Assembly: GCF_963667735.1 (NCBI RefSeq)
Contig: NZ_OY763919.1
Location: forward strand, 682,001-746,000
DNA: 64,000 bases
Direction: 5' to 3'
Source: an uncultured Methanoregula sp.
GTDB lineage: Archaea > Halobacteriota > Methanomicrobia > Methanomicrobiales > Methanospirillaceae
Both the position numbers and the translations under genes were made by a program. Below are positions 44,224-51,754 of the stretch, one piece after another; position 1 is the stretch's first letter; each line of letters opens with the position of its first letter. The notes under the pieces were generated by a model that saw only the letters and a list, made by a program, of their open reading frames with translations, searched no databases and had not been told where the DNA came from.

Positions 44224-44857
44224 CCTGATCCTTGCCCTCGATGCAACTGATAAGAAGAGAGCCATAGCGATTGCAGATGCCTGCGCTCCCCATATCGATG
44301 CAATAAAGCTCGGATACCCGCTCATCCTCTCCTCAGGGCTTGCCATTGCCCGGGATCTGGAGGATTTCGATCTCCCGCTCATCGCCGATTTCAAGGTGGC
44401 CGACATCCCTAATACCAACCGGCTCATTGCCGAACAGGTCTTCGATGCCGGGTTTGCCTCGATCATCTGCCATGGGTTCACCGGCAAAGACTCGGTCCAG
44501 GCCTGCGTGGATGTCTCGCTCGATTATGGGGGGGCCTGCTTTGTCGTGGCCGAGATGAGCCACCCGGGGGCAACCGGGTTCTTCCACGGGGGTGCAGCAG
44601 AAAAGATCGCCCACCTGGCCATGGAGTGCGGGGCCGACGGGATCATAGCGCCGGCCACCCGACCGGAGCGGGTGCGGGAACTCCGGAAGATCGTGGGAAC
44701 CCGCAAGATCCTCTCTCCCGGGGTCGGTGCACAGGGAGGCGATGCGGCAGCGATCGCATCGGTTGTCGATGGCATCATCGTGGGCCGGGCAATCTACGAG
44801 GCCGCGGACCCGGGCGCAGCGGCCAGCGGGTTTGCCCATATAAGATCAGGGAAATAA
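44216..44857 (+). CDS. pyrF: Orotidine 5'-phosphate decarboxylase
   Basis: 213 residues. LILALDATDKKRA at the N-terminus, DFKVADIPNTN (the DxKxxD catalytic motif), and PGVGAQGGDAA with VGRAIYEA at the phosphate-binding end are all present. It makes UMP in pyrimidine synthesis. Translation is coupled to deoxyhypusine synthase by the 8-bp overlap. Confidence 0.95.
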   Translation: MADLILALDATDKKRAIAIADACAPHIDAIKLGYPLILSSGLAIARDLEDFDLPLIADFKVADIPNTNRLIAEQVFDAGFASIICHGFTGKDSVQACVDVSLDYGGACFVVAEMSHPGATGFFHGGAAEKIAHLAMECGADGIIAPATRPERVRELRKIVGTRKILSPGVGAQGGDAAAIASVVDGIIVGRAIYEAADPGAAASGFAHIRSGK

Positions 44858-45067
44858 TCCGCGTGCCTCTCGCGGGTCCGGCCGGGATTCCGGTGCAACC
44901 GGCTGGTGGTGTATATATTTTTCTCCGGATCTGATCCCCGGTTTTCTGCCCTGTTGTGAAAACCGGCCCCAGATATCATCCTGATTTTATTGTTGTATTT
45001 AAATGACGGGTTTTTGCGGCCAGATCAGCATATGCGCGCTTTTAAGTGGGTGAAATCGCAGTTCATC

Positions 45068-45081
45068 GAACCTGCAGGTTC
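45068..45081. promoter_or_regulatory. 14-bp perfect palindrome abutting the TATA box
   Basis: GAACCTGCAGGTTC lies directly before the AT-rich element CTAAATATTTATTAATG (45081-45097). A half-site-like ACCTGCA recurs at 45098-45104. The position, over the BRE/TATA junction, fits an operator for the following two-gene unit. Confidence 0.5.
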
Positions 45082-45097
45082 TAAATATTTATTAATG
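45082..45097 (+). promoter_or_regulatory. TATA box of the glycyl-radical tail/cbiZ unit
   Basis: TAAATATTTATTAATG, centred about 28 bp before the ATG at 45117, so the message would be almost leaderless. Confidence 0.5.
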
Positions 45098-45116
45098 ACC
45101 TGCACGATGTTATAGT

Positions 45117-45479
45117 ATGGATTGGACGGCGGAACAACGGACACTTGCTGGTAGATACAAGAAACTCGAGGATATTCCTGAAAAGGACCGTAAATTCAAG
45201 TGCCACACCTGCCACCTTATCGTTGACCAGAACCCCTGCCCCAACTGCGGGGAGACGCACCTGGAAGTGATGTGCCCGCTCGACCACTGCCACTGCACCC
45301 ACGAGATCATCTCGGGCATCGAGTACTGTCCGCTCTGCGGCCAGGCTGTCTGTCCCGAATGCGGTTCGCACGATGTGGTGCAGGTCAGCCGGGTCACCGG
45401 GTACCTGCAGGACGTTTCCGGCTGGAATGCAGGCAAACAGCAGGAACTCAAAGACCGGATGCGCTACTCGGTTGCATGA
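45117..45479 (+). CDS. Stand-alone C-terminal (zinc/glycyl-radical) segment of anaerobic ribonucleotide reductase
   Basis: 120 residues. The C-terminal 50 match the NrdD tail: CPLCGQAVCPECG zinc knuckles, then RVTGYLQDVSGWNAGKQQELKDR, where G95 of RVTGYL corresponds to the radical glycine. The N-terminal 60 add further cysteine pairs (CHTC, CPNCG) and a CPLDHCHC cluster. The catalytic ten-stranded barrel of NrdD is absent. By analogy with YfiD it could replace a damaged radical domain, or be a detached subunit of a split NrdD. It overlaps cbiZ in an ATGA. Confidence 0.75.
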   Translation: MDWTAEQRTLAGRYKKLEDIPEKDRKFKCHTCHLIVDQNPCPNCGETHLEVMCPLDHCHCTHEIISGIEYCPLCGQAVCPECGSHDVVQVSRVTGYLQDVSGWNAGKQQELKDRMRYSVA

Positions 45480-46363
45480 GATATTATACCGATACCAATA
45501 CTCTTTTCATCCGCGGATCGTTCCGCGCTGCAAGCACCGGCATCTGCGGGGGAATCCGTTCCGTACCGGCCATTCTTTACCACACAACGGATTCCGCAGG
45601 GAATGCCGGTGAAGATCCGGATAAGATCCTTGGGAGAGCAGCATCCCGGGCCGGTCTGGGATCCGAATATACCGGATTCCTGTCACCGGTTCCCGCAAAC
45701 CAGTTCTGTATCCTTCAGTATGATTTCATCACGGTCTTTATCGCGGCCGGCATCCGCCGCGAGCCCCCGGCGGGATCGGGAGGCATCAGCATCATTGTCA
45801 CGAGCACGGAAGGCTTCGATGACGCTGCGCTTCTGGAAGCCATCATGATCGCAACCGAGGCCAAGACGGAGGCTCTCCGGGCGCTCGACCTCCCCGCATC
45901 AGGAACGCCGGCGGATGGCGTGATCATTGCCTGCGAAGGCGACACCCGCCACCGGGCAGCCGGCCGGGATACTGCCCCGGGAATGAGAATCGGCGAGGCG
46001 ATCAGCTACGGTCTTCCGGAAGCCCTTCGCCGGCACGATGCGGGAATTGCAGCCGGCCGGCCGGCGTTTTTCATCTTCAGCCGGTTCAGAGGAGGGCACT
46101 GGATCGAGTGGGTGCCGGAGAAATGCCCCTACTATCCCTGCCATTTCCCGGGCCAGGCCTGCGACTTCTGCTACTGCCCGTTTTACCCATGCAGGGACGA
46201 GAGCCTCGGGCAGTGGGTCGAGAGCGCCAGCGGGGGAAAAGTCTGGAACTGTGCAACCTGCACGCTCCTGCACGACACAGAGACCGCCGGTTATCTGAAA
46301 AAGTACCCGGGAGCACTGCTCGGGGAGCTGAAACTCGTTTCAGCAGCAAAAAAGAGAGATTAA
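45476..46363 (+). CDS. cbiZ: Adenosylcobinamide amidohydrolase CbiZ with Cys-rich C-terminal domain
   Basis: 295 residues from the ATG at 45476, overlapping the previous stop. The CbiZ domain (about 1-200) has RGSFRAASTGICGGIR, STEGFDDAALLEAIMIATEAK and a C-terminal DGVIIACEGD segment. The last 85 residues form a cysteine-rich small domain: CPYYPCHFPGQACDFCYCPF and WNCATC, probably binding metal. CbiZ cleaves the side chain of pseudo- or salvaged cobinamide to cobyric acid for remodelling to B12. Coupling with an RNR-related gene is notable. Confidence 0.86.
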   Translation: MRYYTDTNTLFIRGSFRAASTGICGGIRSVPAILYHTTDSAGNAGEDPDKILGRAASRAGLGSEYTGFLSPVPANQFCILQYDFITVFIAAGIRREPPAGSGGISIIVTSTEGFDDAALLEAIMIATEAKTEALRALDLPASGTPADGVIIACEGDTRHRAAGRDTAPGMRIGEAISYGLPEALRRHDAGIAAGRPAFFIFSRFRGGHWIEWVPEKCPYYPCHFPGQACDFCYCPFYPCRDESLGQWVESASGGKVWNCATCTLLHDTETAGYLKKYPGALLGELKLVSAAKKRD

Positions 46364-46378
46364 TCGATCTATTTTGTC

Positions 46379-46573
46379 TTACTCTTTGATGTCAAGCGCC
46401 TTGAGGAGCTCGGGCAGTGGGATACCGTGAGCTTCGGCAGCTTCCCGGATGGTCTCGCCCCTTGCAATAGCACACCCGACACAGCCCATGCCGAACTTGA
46501 AGAGGGCTTCCGTGGCTTCGGGCTTGGCCTTGAGAAGATCATAGATGGTACTGTCAGCGGTTATTTCAGACAT
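46379..46573 (-). CDS. DUF1858-type redox disulfide protein
   Basis: 64 residues from the ATG at 46573 (MSEITADSTIYDLL). The core GMGCVGCAIARGETIREAAEAHG contains the CxxC of the hybrid-cluster-protein-associated DUF1858 domain. A longer start at 46615 adds 14 residues unlike the family. It is a small cytoplasmic protein, perhaps a redox or sulfur carrier; substrate unknown. It converges on cbiZ with 15 bp between. Confidence 0.82.
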   Translation of the reverse strand: MSEITADSTIYDLLKAKPEATEALFKFGMGCVGCAIARGETIREAAEAHGIPLPELLKALDIKE

Positions 46574-46663
46574 AGTATCATCTAAGTCATCGTTTGGGTA
46601 CATAAACCTCACCATAGCGGCGACGGGGGATCCAATGCGACACTTTCACTATGCATGGTCACC

Positions 46664-46673
46664 CTATATAATC
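46664..46673 (+). promoter_or_regulatory. TATA box of the RPA operon
   Basis: CTATATAATC about 40 bp before the ATG at 46709; GGAGATG follows as ribosome-binding site. Confidence 0.5.
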
Positions 46674-46708
46674 CGGGTAAAACCGGACTAACACTGGAGA
46701 TGTAAGAG

Positions 46709-47953
46709 ATGGATTTTTCCGAAGCAGCAGACAGAATCTCCCGAAAGGTTTCAAAAAGCGGACAGACGCCCGATCTCCAGAAGATCGAGAGCAAGCTCCG
46801 CCGGCTCGTGCAGGAATTCGGCGTCCAGCCCTCCGAGGCTGAGCGGACGGTGACAAACGAACTGGCAAAGGAGTTCAACATCCCCCTGGGAGGATCCGGT
46901 GGGCCGGCCAAAACCGGCAGCGGGACAGAAGAGCGGAAGATTGCAGAAGCCGCATCCGGCGAGTGGGTGACGATCGTGGGAAAGGTAGTCTCGCTCTCGC
47001 CGCCGGTCTCCCCCGCAATTGCCCAGAGCGGGATCATTGCCGATGAGTCCGGGGCGATCCGGTTCGTTGCCTGGGCCAAGGCGAGTGCACCGGTCATGGC
47101 CGAGGGAACCTGGTACCGGATCGAGTCGGCCGTTGTGGACGAGTACCGGGATATCCCGAACCTGAAGATCCACTCCGGCACAACCATAAAGGAGATCGGG
47201 GAAGACCGGGCTCTGATCCCGGCCCCGGCGCCAATAAAAGATCTGCGCAAGGGGATCGCCAGTATCCGGGGAAAGGTTGTCCAGGAATGGGATGCCACCC
47301 ATGAGAGGATGCTCCAGTCGGGACTCATCGGCGACGAGACCGGGACGGTCAAGTTTGTCATCTGGAAAGAACCCGGCAAGGAGACCCTTGCGGTCGGGGC
47401 AGTCTATAATGTCTTTTACGCACAGGTCGACGAATTCAACGGGCGCCTCTCGCTGAACCTGAACCCAGCAACGGTCCTCCAGGAAGAAGGGGACATCCCC
47501 GTGAGCGGGGGGGAGGCAGCATTCCGGGGTTCGGTCGTGCATATCGCCCCGGGCTCCGGGATCATCAAACGGTGCCCGGTCGAGGGATGCAACCGCGCCC
47601 TCTCGCGCCAGAACTACTGCCCGATTCACGAGATTCAGCCCAAGTTCGTCTATGATCTGCGGATCAAGGGATGGCTCGATGACGGGATAAAAACCCACAG
47701 CATCCTGCTCCAGCGGGATGCCGTTGAAGCCCTGACAGGGATCAATCTCGATGCAGCAAAGGAGATAGCGGAGAACAACCCGCTGGGCATGGACGAGGTA
47801 TTTCTTCAGATGCGCGAGAAAGTGCTTGGCCGGTACATCACCTGCCATGGCCGCGAGATCGATGGCCGCCTGCTCGTGAACAGATGCGAAAACTCGCGGT
47901 TTGAGAGCACGGAACACACCCGGCTGTTGAACCGGGCCGGGGGTGCATCATGA
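46709..47953 (+). CDS. Replication protein A, zinc-containing ssDNA-binding subunit
   Basis: 414 residues. Two OB folds are evident, about 84-165 (WVTIVGKVVSLSPP...GIIADESGAIRFVAW) and 183-258 (ASIRGKVVQEWDATHERMLQSG...GTVKFVIW), followed by a zinc finger C289/C294/C304/H307 in CPVEGCNRALSRQNYCPIH. The first 60 residues are helical. It coats single-stranded DNA in replication and repair. It overlaps the RPA-associated gene by 4 bp. Confidence 0.93.
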   Translation: MDFSEAADRISRKVSKSGQTPDLQKIESKLRRLVQEFGVQPSEAERTVTNELAKEFNIPLGGSGGPAKTGSGTEERKIAEAASGEWVTIVGKVVSLSPPVSPAIAQSGIIADESGAIRFVAWAKASAPVMAEGTWYRIESAVVDEYRDIPNLKIHSGTTIKEIGEDRALIPAPAPIKDLRKGIASIRGKVVQEWDATHERMLQSGLIGDETGTVKFVIWKEPGKETLAVGAVYNVFYAQVDEFNGRLSLNLNPATVLQEEGDIPVSGGEAAFRGSVVHIAPGSGIIKRCPVEGCNRALSRQNYCPIHEIQPKFVYDLRIKGWLDDGIKTHSILLQRDAVEALTGINLDAAKEIAENNPLGMDEVFLQMREKVLGRYITCHGREIDGRLLVNRCENSRFESTEHTRLLNRAGGAS

Positions 47954-48549
47954 GCATGAACAGCAGCGAGATGGGGCGCAGGGAAGGTTCGTTCGAGCGC
48001 GAACCGGCCCGTCGGGTCTTTGCCGGCGAACTCCGGGAATGCCGGTACCAGTTCAAGGATGGTGAGGACGAGAAGAGCCCGACCTTCGCGCTTCTGCCCA
48101 CCGGGGAGCGCTGCAACCGGATCTTCCTGGTCGGCACCCTGACCGAGAAGCAGCGGCAGGGAGAACAGAACGTCTTCTACCGGGGAAGAGTCGTTGACCC
48201 GAGCGGCACGTTCTTTGTTATGGCCGGAAGTTACCAGCCCGAGGCAATGCAGCAACTCGCCAAGATCGAGACGCCCGCGTTTGTTGCCGTAATCGGAAAA
48301 CCCAACCTGTACCAGAAACCAGATGGGTCGTTCCTTGTTTCAGTCCGGGTAGAATCGATAACGGTCGTGGACAAGGAGACCCGGGATCTCTGGGTTCTGG
48401 ATGCCGCCGAGAGGACCCTGGACCGGATCGATAACTGCACAGCGGGAGCTGCACCCGATGTGATAAAGGCAAAAGAGCAGTATCCCACCATCGATCCCGC
48501 CGTGTTCAGGAAGATGGCCTACGATGCACTGGCGCAGATCACCATCTGA
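47950..48549 (+). CDS. RPA-associated protein
   Basis: 199 residues, starting in an ATGA overlap with the RPA gene. An OB-like core (about 25-140) reads RRVFAGELRECRYQF, NRIFLVGTLTEKQ and FYRGRVVDPSGTFFVMAG; the rest is helical (TIDPAVFRKMAYDAL). This is the conserved archaeal partner (COG3390 type) that forms a complex with RPA. Translation coupling secures equal amounts. A T-run follows at 48558-48565. Confidence 0.88.
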   Translation: MSMNSSEMGRREGSFEREPARRVFAGELRECRYQFKDGEDEKSPTFALLPTGERCNRIFLVGTLTEKQRQGEQNVFYRGRVVDPSGTFFVMAGSYQPEAMQQLAKIETPAFVAVIGKPNLYQKPDGSFLVSVRVESITVVDKETRDLWVLDAAERTLDRIDNCTAGAAPDVIKAKEQYPTIDPAVFRKMAYDALAQITI

Positions 48550-48945
48550 TACTGCACTTTTTTTTACTATGTCCGTTTCGGACAGGCAGCGGAATGCGGC
48601 TTGTACCAGCCGGTAATCCCTTTGCATGCGGCTATCATTCCATTGCAGCTTATGAGGGTCATCCGGATCATGGGATGAATGATCACCCACCATCATAATC
48701 CGGCTCAATTGTTCAGGTTCGATCCTTTTTTGATTGCTGAATACAATCTTCTCAGAAAATCGGATACTATCTCATCCGGATTGTGATGCACCGATTGAAA
48801 ACCGTGGATCGGAAGGCCCGGATGCAGGGATCCATTCGCACGATCCATGTTTAATTTCTGATAAATATGTATAGTCCATAAGGATAAAATTTAAATAAAA
48901 TTTGAGGCAACATGTATACTCACAAAGGGTAAATCGTGAGTTTAT
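48550..48945. other. Non-coding region between RPA unit and surface-protein unit
   Basis: 396 bp. A T-run at 48558-48565 probably ends the RPA transcript. Two TATA-like elements, ATAAATATG (about 48860) and ATAAAATTTAAATAAAA (about 48884-48900), lie upstream of the COG1361 gene. No ORF or RNA gene recognised. Confidence 0.5.
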
Positions 48946-50310
48946 ATGATGGCCTTCAAAAGAGCTCAGTTCAATATGGATCGCGCACTCAGGATACCGG
49001 CGCGATATCACAATAACCAGATCCTTGCCGTTTTGATCCTCACCGGCATTGCAATTGCGTGTATTTTTGTAAGCCCTGCATATGCCGGGGATCAGTATAT
49101 GGCTGGCAGTCCAGTACTGTCTGCATCGCTGTCCGGGACAAATGAATTTGCACCGGGCCAGGACGTCAAGCTCCCGGTTGTTGTGAAAAATACCGGGCTC
49201 AACGAGTTCAAGATCTCAAAGTCCAGCATTGTTGATCGCGATGACCTGGCAAATACGGCAAAATTCCTCACTGTAACGCTTGAACCCGGCAACAGCCCCT
49301 TCATCATCAAATCAGATCCCCAGGTGCTCGGGGATCTCAAGGCGAGCAGCACCGCCACGGGTACGTTTACCGTACGGATTCCATCAGACACTCCCGCCGG
49401 GACGTATGCCATTCCGGTTGTGCTCAACTACACGTACATGTATGATGCCTACCAGTACGGCGTGGACACCATCGAATATTCCTACAAGACAAAAACCGAG
49501 ACCCAGACAATACCCATAAACGTCAAACCAGATGTCAGGACCAAGGTCATCTCGACCGATGTCCAGAGCATGAATGCAGGTACAGAAGGATACATCCGGC
49601 TTCTTGTAAAAAATATCGGGCATGAGAATGCAACAAAAGCCATTGTAACCATTGTAAGAAACGATCAGAGCCCGGTCATCCCCACGGAAGGCCGCGTGTA
49701 TGTCGGGGACTTTGTCTCGGGCGGAACGGTAAACTGCACGTTCAAAGCAACGGTTGACAAAGCCGCAGAAGCCCAGACCTATCCGCTCGATCTCGTGGTA
49801 AAGTACGAAGACCACAACGGGGATACCGTCTCCTCGAATATCGAGACCATCGGGATTCCCGTTGGAAAGAAGATCGAGTTTTTGGCTGTTGCAGATCCCG
49901 AGCCCATTGCACCGGGGCAGAAGAAAGTGATCACGGTCCGGTATACCAATACCGGCGGGGCAACTGCATACGAGGCCCAGGCCCGGGTAAGCATGGTGGA
50001 TCCCTTCACCAGCAACGATGATTCCGCATATCTCGGAGACATAGCACCAGGAGTGACCAAGACCGCCTCATTCCTCGTGACCGCTGACAAGACGGCATCC
50101 ATCAAAGAGTACGGAATCGATTCCGAAGTGAAGTACCGCGATGCCCTGGACAATTCCGTGACCTCGGATCCCATCAAGGTTACCGTGAACGTCAGCGAAG
50201 GCAAAAGCATAGTCTCCCAGCTGCTTGGCAGCCCGCTTCTCATCGGGCTCGTTGCGATCATCGTTGTTGCAATAGGGTATCTCATCTACCGGAAGAAGAG
50301 ACTCCAGTGA
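48946..50310 (+). CDS. Exported COG1361 (S-layer-like, Ig-like repeat) membrane protein
   Basis: 454 residues. Signal or anchor about 25-47 (LAVLILTGIAIACIFVSPAYA), three beta-rich extracellular repeats (about 60-170, 185-295, 300-410), and a C-terminal helix about 425-445 followed by RKKR. Repeats contain VKNTGLNEF, VKNIGHENATKAI and YTNTGGATAYEAQARV, the CARDB/COG1361 pattern. It is paralogous to the next gene. Such proteins accompany RND exporters in methanogens, as here. Function unknown; a periplasmic adaptor or surface protein. Confidence 0.82.
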   Translation: MMAFKRAQFNMDRALRIPARYHNNQILAVLILTGIAIACIFVSPAYAGDQYMAGSPVLSASLSGTNEFAPGQDVKLPVVVKNTGLNEFKISKSSIVDRDDLANTAKFLTVTLEPGNSPFIIKSDPQVLGDLKASSTATGTFTVRIPSDTPAGTYAIPVVLNYTYMYDAYQYGVDTIEYSYKTKTETQTIPINVKPDVRTKVISTDVQSMNAGTEGYIRLLVKNIGHENATKAIVTIVRNDQSPVIPTEGRVYVGDFVSGGTVNCTFKATVDKAAEAQTYPLDLVVKYEDHNGDTVSSNIETIGIPVGKKIEFLAVADPEPIAPGQKKVITVRYTNTGGATAYEAQARVSMVDPFTSNDDSAYLGDIAPGVTKTASFLVTADKTASIKEYGIDSEVKYRDALDNSVTSDPIKVTVNVSEGKSIVSQLLGSPLLIGLVAIIVVAIGYLIYRKKRLQ

Positions 50311-50318
50311 GGCTGCAG

Positions 50319-51635
50319 ATGACAAATACCAGTCTCTCGTGGCACCACCACGCAGCCATCGCACTTGTCGCCCTGATGATATGCAGTGCGATTGTTGCAC
50401 CGGTCTTTGCTGCAACAAAATATACCGAGGGAAGCCCGGTCTTTTCCGCTTCCATCAGCGGGGTCAATGAATATGTCCCTGGGCAGAATGCAACCATACA
50501 GGTCCTGGTCAAGAATACCGGCCTGAATGAACTGAAACAGCTCAACTGGGGAACGATCGAACCCGAGGATCTCCCCTCAACCGCCAAACTGGTCAACATC
50601 GGGCTTGCATCCGGAAACAACGATATTGTCATCAAGACCGACCCGCAGATGGTCGGGGACATCCAGGGAACCGGAAAGCCGGTGGCCGTAAACTTCGTTG
50701 CCAAGATCACGGACAATGCAACAACCGGAGAATACCAGCTGCCGCTCACGATCAAGTACAAGTATCTGCGGCCGATTGTTCAGGAGAGCGGGGATACCTT
50801 CCAGTTCACCTATAACACCGAAGAAAAGACCATTCCCTTAACCATCAGAATCAAACCGCAGATGAAGATCGATGTCGTGGAATTGTCACCCGACCTGATT
50901 GCAGCAGGTTCGGAGGGGTACGTTTCCATGAAGCTCCAGAATACCGGTCCGGAAGCAGGCCGGATGGCCACGGCAAAGATCATCCGGAACGGGAACAGCC
51001 CGGTAATACCGACAGACGGGACGGTCTTTCTCGGGGATTTCCCCAGCGGCAGCGTAGCGGAGTGCAGGTACAAAGTATCGATTGGAAAAGATGCACTGAA
51101 TAAAACGTACCCGCTGGATGTTGCCGTCACCTACACCAACAAGGAAGGAGCCATTGTCACGACCCGGTTGACCACCGTAGGGATTCCGGTATATGGAAAA
51201 CCCGGATTCACCGTCATCTCCCCGGTGCCCACGCTTGCACAGGGATCCGGAAGTAAAATTGCAGTCACCTACCGGAACGACGGGATTGCAACGATATACC
51301 ATGCCCAGGCCCGGCTTACCGTCTACGATCCGATAACATCCGGGAGCAACACAGCTTATCTCGGCGATATCAGACCGGGGGAGTCGGCAACGGGAACCTA
51401 CGAGATCCAGGCCGACAGCTCAGCAGAAGTAAAAAATTACACATTCGACAGCAAGATCCGGTACCGCAATGCTCTTGATACCAGCCAGGAATCGGACACT
51501 ATCCCGGTAACCATCCGGGTGGTGCCGGCGGGAACGGGGATCACCGGGAACCTGCTCATTTTTATCGGTATCATTGCAATAGTTGGGGCAGGAGTTGTAT
51601 TGTGGCACAATTACCGTGCACGGAAAATGAGGTGA
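50319..51635 (+). CDS. Exported COG1361 membrane protein, second copy
   Basis: 438 residues from the ATG at 50319; a GTG at 50307 overlaps the preceding stop and is the alternative, but GTGAGG then serves as the ribosome-binding site of the ATG. Signal or anchor about 10-30, repeats with VKNTGLNELKQ, MKLQNTGPEAG and YRNDGIATIYHAQARL, and a C-terminal helix (LLIFIGIIAIVGAGVVLW) followed by basic residues. Clearly duplicated from or with the previous gene. It leads into the exporter. Confidence 0.82.
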   Translation: MTNTSLSWHHHAAIALVALMICSAIVAPVFAATKYTEGSPVFSASISGVNEYVPGQNATIQVLVKNTGLNELKQLNWGTIEPEDLPSTAKLVNIGLASGNNDIVIKTDPQMVGDIQGTGKPVAVNFVAKITDNATTGEYQLPLTIKYKYLRPIVQESGDTFQFTYNTEEKTIPLTIRIKPQMKIDVVELSPDLIAAGSEGYVSMKLQNTGPEAGRMATAKIIRNGNSPVIPTDGTVFLGDFPSGSVAECRYKVSIGKDALNKTYPLDVAVTYTNKEGAIVTTRLTTVGIPVYGKPGFTVISPVPTLAQGSGSKIAVTYRNDGIATIYHAQARLTVYDPITSGSNTAYLGDIRPGESATGTYEIQADSSAEVKNYTFDSKIRYRNALDTSQESDTIPVTIRVVPAGTGITGNLLIFIGIIAIVGAGVVLWHNYRARKMR

Positions 51636-51643
51636 TATCCATT

Positions 51644-51754
51644 ATGGATTCACAGGTTCGGGTTCCCTCGTTTTCCTGCTGCGGCAGGTTTTCTGAGGTG
51701 CGGCAGACAAAGGTTGTACCCCAGGTACATAAACGGGAGGTGAGCGTCCAGTGA
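51644..51754 (+). CDS. Small ORF, 36 codons, coupled to the RND exporter
   Basis: ATG at 51644 with GAGGTGAT about eight bases upstream. It ends in a GTGA overlap with the exporter start at 51751. The product starts MDSQVRVPSFSCCGRF, with a CC pair and a basic C-terminal half, and has no membrane segment. The ribosome-binding site and the stop/start overlap are typical of translated genes, but no homologue is known to me. Confidence 0.4.
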   Translation: MDSQVRVPSFSCCGRFSEVRQTKVVPQVHKREVSVQ

